Assembly: GCA_044358925.1 (NCBI GenBank)
Contig: JBIKNC010000131.1
Location: 1-12,745 of the forward strand
Length of the DNA: 12,745 nucleotides
Direction of reading: 5' to 3'
Origin: Rohdeia sp044358925
GTDB taxonomy: Bacteria; Planctomycetota; UBA1135; GCA-002686595
A program made the translations under genes and the position numbers. The notes beneath the pieces are model-generated. The model ran no database searches, was not told the DNA's origin, and saw only the letters and a program-made list of their open reading frames with translations. Below are positions 1-7,700 of the stretch, one piece after another; position 1 is the stretch's first letter, and each line of letters opens with the position of its first letter.

Positions 1-229
1 AGCGCGCGAAGTACAGCCCCGCGAGCACCAGATCGAGGGGCGGCCCCGCCGCACCGACGACGATCGGCGTCGAGCGTGCGCGTTCGACCAGCGCGCTTTC
101 GAAGCCGCTCGACAGCACACGCGTCACCGTCGGCAGGAGCACCGCGACCGCCAGGCACGCCGCGAGCAACAACGCGCGCCCCGGGCGATACGCGAGGTGC
201 CGCCAGGTCAGGTACACGAGGCCCTTCAC
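1..229 (-). CDS. FtsX-like ABC transporter permease, N-terminal part (cut by window edge)
   Basis: The first 76 residues of a permease run off the left edge. I start it at the GTG whose complement is 227-229. Its last two bases overlap the ATPase stop (GTGA), and a good Shine-Dalgarno (GGAGG, complement of 237-241) sits 7 bases upstream. The protein opens with a basic cytoplasmic stretch (MKGLVYLTWRHLAYRPGR), then a hydrophobic helix at about residues 19-37. A segment at about 57-76 (TPIVVGAAGPPLDLVLAGLY) resembles the start of the periplasmic domain in FtsX/LolC/MacB-type permeases, where a similar G-A-x-G-x-x-L-D-L-V-L pattern is common. With the adjacent ATPase it would form an ATP-driven mechanotransmission complex acting on lipoproteins, lipids or cell-wall enzymes rather than a classical substrate pore. 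The substrate cannot be told. The family call is fairly safe; the rest of the gene is not visible. Confidence 0.8.
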   Translation of the reverse strand, partial: MKGLVYLTWRHLAYRPGRALLLAACLAVAVLLPTVTRVLSSGFESALVERARSTPIVVGAAGPPLDLVLAGLYFAR

Positions 230-963
230 CGCGCCGCCTCCGCGGGCCGCGCGGCGCCCAGCTCGGCGAGTCCCGCACCGGCGTCGACGATGCGCTCGAA
301 GCGCGGCAACAACTCGCGGTCGTGCGTGACGAGCACGAGCGCCGTCCCGCGCCGCTCCGTCTCTTCGATCAACAGCTCGAGCACAGCCAGTGCGTTGCGC
401 CGATCGAGGTGTCCGGTCGGTTCGTCCGCCAGGCACACGACCGGTTCGTTCACGAGTGCGCGGGCGACCGCGACACGTTGACGTTCACCGCCGGACAGAC
501 GCCCCGGTCGCCGTTCGAGCAGGCCGGCGATCCCGAGTCGTTCGGCGAGCTCGACGACGCGCTCGCGCGCCGCCGCGTCGATGCGCCCGCCCGGCGCGAG
601 CCGCAGCGGCAACAGGATGTTGTCGCGCGCGTCGAGGTACTCGACGAGTTCGAGGTCCTGGAACACGAGGCCGATCCTGAGCAGCCGGAACGCGCGCCGC
701 TCTGCCTCCGACAACGCACCGAGTTCCGTCCCGTCGATCGCGACGCGCCCCGCGCGCACCGGCAGGATGCCCGCCAGCAGTTGCACGAGCGTCGACTTGC
801 CGCAGCCGCTCGGGCCCACGACGGCCACGCGCTCGCCGCGCCGCAGCACGAGCCTCTGCACGTCGAGCGCGAACGCTCCCGGTCCGTGATCCGTGCGCGC
901 CGAGTCGACGTCGACCGCGAGCGTGACCGCGCCGGCCTTCAGCGTGGACGCACCGGTCTTCAT
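226..963 (-). CDS. ABC transporter ATP-binding protein, LolD/MacB/FtsE class
   Basis: This 245-residue ATPase powers the FtsX-like permease encoded just after it. All ABC motifs are present: Walker A GPSGCGKS (50-57), Q-loop Gln102, signature LSGGE (156-160), Walker B CLADE (177-181), D-loop around HLD (185-187) and switch His214. The context LADEPTGHLD and the length are typical of the LolD/MacB/FtsE subfamily. The start is the ATG at 963-961, which overlaps the stop of the upstream membrane-protein gene as ATGA. A farther in-frame ATG at 1029 would overlap that gene by 70 bases and add a poorly conserved arginine-rich leader, so I reject it. Its stop overlaps the GTG of the permease (GTGA), so translation of the three genes is probably coupled. 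The enzyme acts at the cytoplasmic face of the inner membrane. Exact substrate unknown. Confidence 0.93.
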   Translation of the reverse strand: MKTGASTLKAGAVTLAVDVDSARTDHGPGAFALDVQRLVLRRGERVAVVGPSGCGKSTLVQLLAGILPVRAGRVAIDGTELGALSEAERRAFRLLRIGLVFQDLELVEYLDARDNILLPLRLAPGGRIDAAARERVVELAERLGIAGLLERRPGRLSGGERQRVAVARALVNEPVVCLADEPTGHLDRRNALAVLELLIEETERRGTALVLVTHDRELLPRFERIVDAGAGLAELGAARPAEAAR

Positions 964-2276
964 CGCCGATCGTCCGCGCGCGTCGTCACGACGAACTCCT
1001 CGCGCAGCTCGTCGCCCAGGATGCGCCACTCGCCGCCGACCTCGCCGATCGTGAAACGCCCCGCGTACTCCTGCGTGCGTTCGTGGCTGTGGCCGAAGTG
1101 CGTCACGCGACCGTCGACCTGCCAGCGCGCCGCGACGGTGAAGCCGCGTGTGTCGAACTGCGGCAGCTCACCGGCCGACTCGAGATCCGTCGCGATGTGC
1201 CGCACCGCTTGCACGCGACTGACGGCGCCGCCCTGATCCGCCATGACCAGGCTCTTGAACACACGTTGGTAGATCGCGTCGAGCTGCTCGCCCGCGACAC
1301 ACTGCGCGAGCGCCGTGTAGATCGCGTCGCGATCGTCCTGGTCGAACGCCGTGTAGAGGTTCTCGTGCAGCGCTTCGAAGACCGCCGTCGCTTGCGCGGG
1401 ATCGAGTGTCGCGACCTGCTCCTCTTCGTAGACGATGCGCCCGACGTCCGTCGTGAGCGCACCCACGAGTCCGAACGCCGCCGCGAGCAGAACACACGTG
1501 CGCACGAGTCCCGCGCGCGCACGCACGCGCGGCGCGGCGCACACGAGCAGCACTCCCAGCGCGACCGCGCCGCAGCCCAGCGACACGGCCGGAAGCGTGT
1601 GCACGATCGGTGCCGGCGGTTCGACGACCGGCAGGAAGCGCTCGAGCGCCGTGGTCACCTCGCCGTGCCACACGTACTCGGGTTCCTCGCTCGTGAACTC
1701 GAGCGGCCGGTCGCCGCTCCCGTCGTCGATCTGCGCGCGGATCTTCATCGGCGGCGGCGGATCGACGGGCTGCGCGTGGTCGGGCGGGAACTCGAGCCAG
1801 CGGATCGCGACCGTGTGCGGCTCGGTCGCACTCGGGAACACGAACTCGACGCGCACGAGCGACAGCGCGCGCAAGCCGTACTCGGGGAAGTGCCGCACCA
1901 TCGCCCGCGGGCCCTCGACGTAGAGCAGCTCGCCCTGGAGCCGGCCCCAGTCGCCCGACGAGTCGGACGCGGCGCCGGAAGCGGCGGCGACTGCACGCTC
2001 GTCGAACGCAACCAACTCCACGGCCTGGCCGTCGATGCGCACGTCGAGCGCCCCCCGATACCAGTCGATCAGCTCCTCGAACAGCCCCCCGTACTCGGCG
2101 GGGTCGAGGTGGTCCTCGAGTTCGCGCACGAAACCCGTGTTCTCGTCGACGAACGCGAGGTTGACCGAGACCGCGAAGCGCACCCCGCCCTCGTCGACCC
2201 GGATGCGGACGTCGATGTCGGGGCCGTCCGACGGATGGCGGTCGTCGAGCGCTGCGAATCGAAGGTCGTGGGGCAC
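960..2276 (-). CDS. Membrane protein of unknown function, first gene of the ABC operon
   Basis: I do not recognise a named family. From the GTG at 2276 the protein has 438 residues. Residues 1-225 form a soluble, acidic, beta-rich looking region. Two hydrophobic helices follow at about 228-248 and 259-275, joined by a basic loop (PRVRARAG), then a soluble domain at about 280-438 ending with the pattern R-F-T-I-G-E-V-G-G-E-W-R-I. The basic loop predicts both soluble domains on the outer face, yet no signal peptide is visible before residue 1. The true start is therefore uncertain. No in-frame ATG lies between the GTG and 2648, and a start at 2648 would run into the divergent peptidase gene. 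The last bases overlap the ATPase start (ATGA), so it is very likely an accessory subunit of this transporter, perhaps contacting substrate outside the membrane. From memory, similar C-terminal sequences occur beside LolD-like ATPases in other bacteria, but I could not check this. Confidence 0.75.
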   Translation of the reverse strand: MPHDLRFAALDDRHPSDGPDIDVRIRVDEGGVRFAVSVNLAFVDENTGFVRELEDHLDPAEYGGLFEELIDWYRGALDVRIDGQAVELVAFDERAVAAASGAASDSSGDWGRLQGELLYVEGPRAMVRHFPEYGLRALSLVRVEFVFPSATEPHTVAIRWLEFPPDHAQPVDPPPPMKIRAQIDDGSGDRPLEFTSEEPEYVWHGEVTTALERFLPVVEPPAPIVHTLPAVSLGCGAVALGVLLVCAAPRVRARAGLVRTCVLLAAAFGLVGALTTDVGRIVYEEEQVATLDPAQATAVFEALHENLYTAFDQDDRDAIYTALAQCVAGEQLDAIYQRVFKSLVMADQGGAVSRVQAVRHIATDLESAGELPQFDTRGFTVAARWQVDGRVTHFGHSHERTQEYAGRFTIGEVGGEWRILGDELREEFVVTTRADDRR

Positions 2277-2311
2277 GCGTTGGGTCCGGCCGAGGCGCCG
2301 GGCGACGAAAC

Positions 2312-2321
2312 TACAATCGGC
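2312..2321 (+). promoter_or_regulatory. Possible -10 element TACAATCGGC upstream of the peptidase gene
   Basis: TACAAT (2312-2317) matches the bacterial -10 consensus at 5 of 6 positions and stands out as an AT-rich spot in very GC-rich DNA. The same 10-base word with one change (TACCATCGGC) lies upstream of icmF. No good -35 hexamer is seen 16-18 bases upstream. If used, the peptidase mRNA would have a leader of about 230 bases, which is long. This is a weak inference from sequence alone. Confidence 0.3.
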
Positions 2322-2330
2322 GGAGCCGAG

Positions 2331-2342
2331 CCGCGTACGCGG
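2331..2342. repeat. 12-base perfect palindrome CCGCGTACGCGG, possible operator
   Basis: The word equals its own reverse complement over 12 bases. It lies 13 bases after the possible -10 box, which would place it at roughly +7 to +18 of a transcript, a position suited to a repressor site. Short GC palindromes arise often by chance in DNA of this composition, so the call is tentative. Confidence 0.2.
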
Positions 2343-2551
2343 AGATGCCGAGGCACCCACACCGTGTCTTCTCGTGGGGGCCTCGCTGTCGTTTTCAAGG
2401 GAACCGCGGGCCGCGAGGTTCACCCAGAGTCCGGCGACGCCCGCTCCCGATCGACTACTCTCGTCCTCCCACGCTCTGAAGCGCTCGGGCGTTCCATCGC
2501 CGACCGCAGCGCCCCCTGCCCGACGGCGATCGTCCGAACGGGCCCCACTCG

Positions 2552-4531
2552 ATGAACAACATGCTCTTCGCCGGCTCGGCCGGTCTGTTCCTTCTCTTCG
2601 TCGCCGGCGGTGCGCTCGTCGCCCAGGAGACTCCGGCTCCGGCCGCACGTGCGGTGCGCGCCGACCAAGGGGTCACGATCGATCAGGCGATCGCCAATGC
2701 CAGCGCCGAGGTGCGCGAGTACGACGGCCACCTTTCGTTCCTCGGCCACCCGTTCCTCGACGGGCGCCTGCCCGGCACCCGCGGCATGGAGCTCGCGAAG
2801 GACTACGTCGAGACGCACTTCATCCGCGCGGGCCTCGAACCGGCGCACGTCGACGCGAACGGCAAGCCGACGTTCCGCCAGGACTTCCCGATCGCGTCGG
2901 AACTCGAACTCGTGAGCGAGTCCCTGAGCGTCGGCGACTGGGCACCGAAGGCCGGCCGCGAGTTCACGTCGCTCTCGCTCGGCGGCGGCGGTTCGGTGAC
3001 GGCGCCCGCGGTGTTCGTCGGCTACTCGATCGAACGCGGCGCCCAGGACTACTCGAGCTACGCCGACGGCGACGACCTCACGGGCAAGATCGCCGTGATG
3101 CTGCGCTTCGAGCCGATGAACGAAGAGGGCAAGAGCCTGTGGAACGAGCGCGGCTGGAGCGCGCGCTCCGGCTACCGGCGGAAGGTCGACGACGCGGTCA
3201 AACGCGGTGCGGCCGGTGTGGTCGTGATCAACACTCCCGGTGCAGCGGACGATCGCGCCGGTGTGCTGCCGACGTTCAAGTCGGCCGGCGCGAAGCGCGT
3301 CGACATTCCGGTCATGGTCCTCACGACCGAAGCCGGGCACGAATTCCTGCGCCGCATCGGGCCGGCCGGAACGTCGCTCATGGACCTGCGCCGCGCGGCG
3401 GACGCGGGCCGCATCGTGCAACCGCTCGAAGGCGGTGCAGTGACGATGAACGTCGCGACGGAGGAGAAGGCGCTGATCGGACAGAACATCAGCGGCTTCG
3501 TGCGCGGCAAAGGCGCGCTCGCGAACGAGATCGTCGTGATCGGTGCGCACCTCGACCACCTCGGCATGGGTGAGTTCGGTTCGCGCTCCGGCCCGGGTGA
3601 ACTGCACCCCGGTGCCGACGACAACGCCAGCGGCAGTGCCGCGATGATCATGCTGGCCGAGCGTTTCGTGCGGCGCTACGCCGCGCTCCCGGAAGGCGCG
3701 TCGGCGCGCACGATCCTGATCCAGTGCTACGACGCGGAAGAGTCGGGCCTGATCGGATCCGCGTACTACACGCAGCACCCGATGCGCGCGATCGAGGACC
3801 ACATGTTGATGCTGAACTTCGACATGATCGGCCGCATCAGCGAGCGCCGACTGTCCGTCAGCGGCCTCGGGAGTGGCAAGGGCCTGCAAGAGTTCGCGCA
3901 GCCGCACCTCGACGCGTGCCCGCTCGTCATCGTGCCGAGCATGGGCGCGCCTGCCGCGTCCGACCACTGGCCCTTCTACCAGGCCGGTGTGCCGGTGCTG
4001 TTCGCGATCTGCGACCCGCTGCACGCCGACTACCACACGCCGCGCGACACGGTCGACAAGATCAACCGCGAGGACGCGGTCGAGGCGATGAAACTGTGGG
4101 AGCAGCTCGCGCTCGCCGCCGCGCTGCGCCCGGAGCGCTTCGAGTACCAGTCCGGACAAGAGGGCCGTCGTCCGCGCCAAGCCGGTGAAGAGCCGCAAGG
4201 CGGAGCGACGCCGCCGCCCGCGGACGCACCGAAGGCGGAGACCCCTCCGGATGCACAGCCGCCGCGTCAGGGTGTGCGACTCGGAGTTCGACCGGTGTAC
4301 GCCGACGAGGGCGAGGGTGTGCTCGTCGAGGGCGTGACCCCCGGCAGCCCGGCCGAGAAGGCCGGCCTCGTGGCGGGCGATCGCATCCTGAAGATCGGTG
4401 GCGAAGCGATCACGAAGGACACGATGCGCACGAAACTCTCCGAGCGCGAACCCGGTGACGTCGTCGACGTCCTGATCGTGCGCGACGGCGCCGAGCAGAC
4501 GATCTCGGTGACGCTCACCGCACAGTCGTGA
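2552..4531 (+). CDS. Secreted M28-family zinc aminopeptidase with PA insert and C-terminal PDZ domain
   Basis: A 659-residue exported metallopeptidase. Residues 1-24 form a signal peptide with a long hydrophobic core and a likely cut after LVA (24), though its n-region (MNNM) lacks Lys or Arg. The M28 fold is split by a PA domain at about 140-310 (VFVGYSIE, AAGVVVIN). The two-zinc site is complete: His333 (GAHLDHLG), bridging Asp357 (GADDNASG), catalytic base Glu396 and ligand Glu397 (DAEESGLIGS), Asp424 (NFDMIG) and His495 (YHTPRD). A Pro/Ala/Glu-rich linker (about 526-573) leads to a PDZ domain (about 574-655) with the RLGV binding loop and GSPAEKAGLVAGDRIL. The family removes N-terminal residues from peptides; the PDZ probably holds C-termini of substrates or partners. 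An in-frame stop at 2477 leaves ATG 2552, or ATG 2561, as the only sensible start. No Shine-Dalgarno is seen. It stands alone, divergent from the ABC operon and closed by a hairpin. The preferred substrate is unknown. Confidence 0.93.
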   Translation: MNNMLFAGSAGLFLLFVAGGALVAQETPAPAARAVRADQGVTIDQAIANASAEVREYDGHLSFLGHPFLDGRLPGTRGMELAKDYVETHFIRAGLEPAHVDANGKPTFRQDFPIASELELVSESLSVGDWAPKAGREFTSLSLGGGGSVTAPAVFVGYSIERGAQDYSSYADGDDLTGKIAVMLRFEPMNEEGKSLWNERGWSARSGYRRKVDDAVKRGAAGVVVINTPGAADDRAGVLPTFKSAGAKRVDIPVMVLTTEAGHEFLRRIGPAGTSLMDLRRAADAGRIVQPLEGGAVTMNVATEEKALIGQNISGFVRGKGALANEIVVIGAHLDHLGMGEFGSRSGPGELHPGADDNASGSAAMIMLAERFVRRYAALPEGASARTILIQCYDAEESGLIGSAYYTQHPMRAIEDHMLMLNFDMIGRISERRLSVSGLGSGKGLQEFAQPHLDACPLVIVPSMGAPAASDHWPFYQAGVPVLFAICDPLHADYHTPRDTVDKINREDAVEAMKLWEQLALAAALRPERFEYQSGQEGRRPRQAGEEPQGGATPPPADAPKAETPPDAQPPRQGVRLGVRPVYADEGEGVLVEGVTPGSPAEKAGLVAGDRILKIGGEAITKDTMRTKLSEREPGDVVDVLIVRDGAEQTISVTLTAQS

Positions 4532-4555
4532 ACGACTGAAGGCGACGGGAGCGAG

Positions 4556-4597
4556 CGACGCGGCCGCGCACTTCGCAAGAGGTGCGCGGCCGCGCGC
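4556..4597 (+). terminator. Strong GC hairpin with GCAA tetraloop after the peptidase gene
   Basis: Arms 4559-4571 and 4582-4594 are perfectly complementary (core GCGGCCGCGCAC with GTGCGCGGCCGC). The stem extends inward by a T-G wobble, a T-A and a C-G pair to close on the loop GCAA (4575-4578), a GNRA-type tetraloop, giving about 16 pairs. It starts 27 bases after the peptidase stop, as expected of a terminator or 3' stability element. Only a short ATTT follows rather than a T-run, so it may need Rho or may mainly protect the mRNA 3' end. Confidence 0.7.
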
Positions 4598-4653
4598 ATT
4601 TCCGGCGCAGACATCGCGTCCGTTCGGCGTGGCGGGTGCCGTGTGGTCGCGGG

Positions 4654-4663
4654 TACCATCGGC
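4654..4663 (+). promoter_or_regulatory. Possible -10 element TACCATCGGC upstream of icmF
   Basis: TACCAT (4654-4659) matches the -10 consensus at 4 of 6 positions, 63 bases before the icmF ATG and after the terminator-like hairpin, where an operon promoter is expected. It shares 9 of 10 bases with the word at 2312-2321. No clear -35 hexamer is seen at the usual spacing, so the call is tentative. Confidence 0.3.
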
Positions 4664-4722
4664 CCTCCCCCCACGCGGCTCGCAGCGCCGATTGCGAGTG
4701 TGTGGCGACCTCTCCATTGCCC

Positions 4723-7700
4723 ATGAGCGTCGACCAGAGCGCCGAGTCCTACCGGCCGAAGCACCCGATCCGGATCGTCACGGCCGCGTCGCTCTTCGAC
4801 GGGCACGATGCCGCGATCAACATCATGCGCCGCCTGCTCCAGAAGAGCGGCGCCGAGGTGATCCACCTGGGGCACAACCGTTCGGCGCTCGAGGTCGTCG
4901 ACTGCGCCATCGAAGAGGACGCGCAGGGCATCGCGCTGACCTCGTACCAGGGCGGGCACGTCGAGTACCTCACGTACATCCGGCAGCTCTTGGACGAGCG
5001 CGGCGCCGACATCCGCGTCGTCGCCGGCGGCGGTGGGACGATCCTGCCGAGCGAGATCGAAGAGCTGCGCGCCGCGGGCGTCGACCGCATCTACACACCC
5101 GACGACGGGCGCGCGCTCGGCCTGCAAGGGATGATCGACGACGTGCTGCGGCGCTGCGACCGCGCGCCGGCGCGGGCGGAGGATCTCGCGCTCGTCGAAC
5201 GGTTGCCCGCGCGCGACCCGTTCGCGATCGCACGTCTCGTGAGCGTGGCGGAGAACCTGCCCGCGCTCGCCGGGGACCTCGACCGCGCACTCGCCGCGGT
5301 CGCGCCGAAGCGCAAGATCCCGGTGCTCGGCATCACGGGCACGGGCGGCGCCGGGAAGAGTTCGATGGTCGACGAACTCGTGCGCCGCTTCCTCGCGGAC
5401 TTCCGCAAGGAGACGGTCGCGATCGTGTCGGTCGACCCGAGCAAGCGCCGCACGGGCGGAGCGCTCCTCGGGGATCGCATCCGCATGAACGCGATCCACA
5501 ACCCGCGTGTCTACATGCGCTCGCTGGCCACGCGTCAGTCGAACCTGGCGCTGTCGGCGCACGTGCGCCAAGCGATCGAGATCTGCAAGGCGGCGGGCTT
5601 CGACCTCGTGATCGTCGAGACCTCGGGCATCGGCCAGTCGGACACGGAGATCGTCGACCACTCGGACTGCTCGCTGTACGTGATGACCGCCGAGTACGGC
5701 GCCGCGACGCAGCTCGAGAAGATCGACATGCTCGACTTCGCGGACGTCATCTCGATCAACAAGTTCGACAAACGCGGCTCGCTCGACGCGTTGCGCGACG
5801 TGCGCAAGCAGTATCGACGCAACCACAACCGCTTCGAGGAGTCCGAAGACGCACTGCCGGTCGTGGGCACGATCGCCGCGCAGTTCAACGACCACGGCAC
5901 CAACGTCCTGTACAGCCGCCTGATGGGCGCGCTGGAGAAGAAGACGAAGGCCGGTCTCGTCTCGCACTTCAATCCGGAGTCGGGCGCGGCGGACAAGCGC
6001 TACGTCATCCCGGGCGATCGCAGTCGCTACCTGGCCGAGATCGCGGAGGCCAGCGACAACCACGAGCACTTCGTGCGCGAGCAGGCCGACCTGGCGCGGC
6101 GCATGTACCAGCTCTCGGGCACGATCGACCAACTGCGCGACCGCGTCGGCGTGCGCACGCTGCGCATCAACGACGAGGAACTCTCGGGCGGAGCGTCGGG
6201 CGTCGTGCGTGTGATCGAACACGTCGAAGGCGAGCCCGAGTACCTGACCGACCTCGTGCGTCTGTACCAGGACCTCGAGTCACGGCTCGATCCCTACTGC
6301 CGCGAACTCCTCGAGAGTTGGGACGACGTGAAACGTCGCTGGGGCGCCGACAAGTACCAGTTCGAAGTGCGTGGGCGTGTGTTGCAGCAGGACCTCGTGA
6401 CCCAGACGCTGTCGGGGCTGAAGGTGCGCAAGGTCGCACTGCCCAAACATCGCGACTGGGGCGATCTGCTCACGTGGCTGTTGCGTGAGAACACACCCGG
6501 CCACTTCCCGTTCACCGCGGGCGTGTTCCCGCTCAAGCGCACGAACGAGGACCCTGCGCGCATGTTCGCGGGCGAAGGCAACGCGGAGCGCACGAACCGG
6601 CGCTTCCACTTCGTCTCGCACGGCCAGCCCGCCAAACGCCTCTCGACCGCGTTCGACAGCGTGACGCTGTACGGCGAGGATCCGGCCGAGCGCCCCGACA
6701 TCTGGGGCAAGGTCGGCAACAGCGGCGTGAGCGTCGCGTCGCTCGACGACGCGAAGCGCCTCTACAGCGGCTTCGACCTGTGTGATCCCGCGACGTCGGT
6801 GTCGATGACGATCAACGGGCCGGCGCCGATGGTGCTGGCCTTCTTCTTGAACGCGGCGATCGACCAACAGTGCGAGAAGGAGCTGCGCCGCACCGGGAAA
6901 CTCGATGCGGCGATCGCACGCGCCGAGGACCTGTACCGCTCGCGCGGCGTGCCGCGTCCCAAGTACCGCGGCGAACTGCCGCGTGGCAACGACGGACTCG
7001 GACTCGCGCTGCTGGGTGTGTCGGCCGACCAGGTCATGGACCCCGAGGTCTACGCGCGCGTCAAGGCGCACACGCTCTCGACGGTGCGCGGCACGGTGCA
7101 GGCCGACATCCTCAAGGAGGACCAGGCACAGAACACGTGCATCTTCTCGACGGAGTTCGCGCTGCGAATGATGGGTGACGTGCAGGAGCACTTCATCCGC
7201 AACGACGTGCGGAACTTCTATTCGGTCTCGATCAGCGGCTACCACATCGCCGAGGCCGGAGCGAACCCGATCACGCAGCTGGCCTTCACGCTCGCGAACG
7301 GTTTCACCTACGTCGAGTACTACCTGTCGCGCGGGATGAAGGTCGACGACTTCGCCCCGAACCTGTCGTTCTTCTTCTCGAACGGCCTCGATCCCGAGTA
7401 CGCGGTGATCGGGCGCGTCGCACGCCGCATCTGGGCCAAGGCGCTGAAGAACGTCTATCGCGCGAACGATCGCTCGCAGAAGCTCAAGTACCACATCCAG
7501 ACGAGTGGTCGGAGTCTGCACGCGCAGGAGATCTCGTTCAACGACATCCGCACGACGCTGCAGGCGTTGTACGCACTGAACGACAACTGCAACTCGCTGC
7601 ACACGAACGCGTACGACGAAGCGATCACGACGCCGACCGAGGAGAGCGTGCGGCGGGCGCTGGCGATCCAACTGATCATCAACAAGGAACTCGGGCTCGC

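Larger units (their letters stand above)
2277..2551. other. Divergent intergenic region, 275 bases
   Basis: This spacer separates the minus-strand ABC operon from the plus-strand peptidase and should hold the promoters of both. I see one -10-like box on the plus strand (2312-2317) and one perfect palindrome (2331-2342), listed separately. An in-frame TGA at 2477-2479 bounds the peptidase reading frame on its 5' side. I see no convincing paired -35/-10 for the minus-strand operon, no RNA gene and no small gene with coding character. Confidence 0.7.
4532..4722. other. Intergenic region between peptidase gene and icmF, 191 bases
   Basis: It contains the hairpin at 4556-4597, directly after the peptidase, and a -10-like word at 4654-4663. 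The remaining 128 bases before icmF are too short for a full cobalamin riboswitch and show no recognisable B12 box. No Shine-Dalgarno is visible before the icmF ATG; the bases just upstream (CTCCATTGCCC) are pyrimidine-rich. Confidence 0.7.

Noticed and set aside
2277..2648. N-terminal extension of the membrane protein to an ATG at 2648
   Set aside because: It would overlap the divergent peptidase gene and its signal peptide by about 97 bases and adds an Arg/Ser-rich sequence with no protein-like pattern.
76..3573. Long plus-strand frames opposite the ABC operon and the unknown membrane protein
   Set aside because: Arg-rich translations without motifs. The minus strand carries a full set of ABC ATPase motifs and overlapping stop/start codons over the same bases.
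4582..4722. N-terminal extension of IcmF by 47 residues
   Set aside because: The in-frame upstream ATG would lie within the terminator-like hairpin and the added Arg-rich residues do not resemble any IcmF N-terminus; similarity begins just after ATG 4723.
4595..4722. Cobalamin riboswitch in front of the B12-dependent operon
   Set aside because: The 128-base leader is shorter than the usual riboswitch of about 200 bases and has no recognisable B12 box. Mutase genes use B12 rather than make it, so the absence is not surprising.
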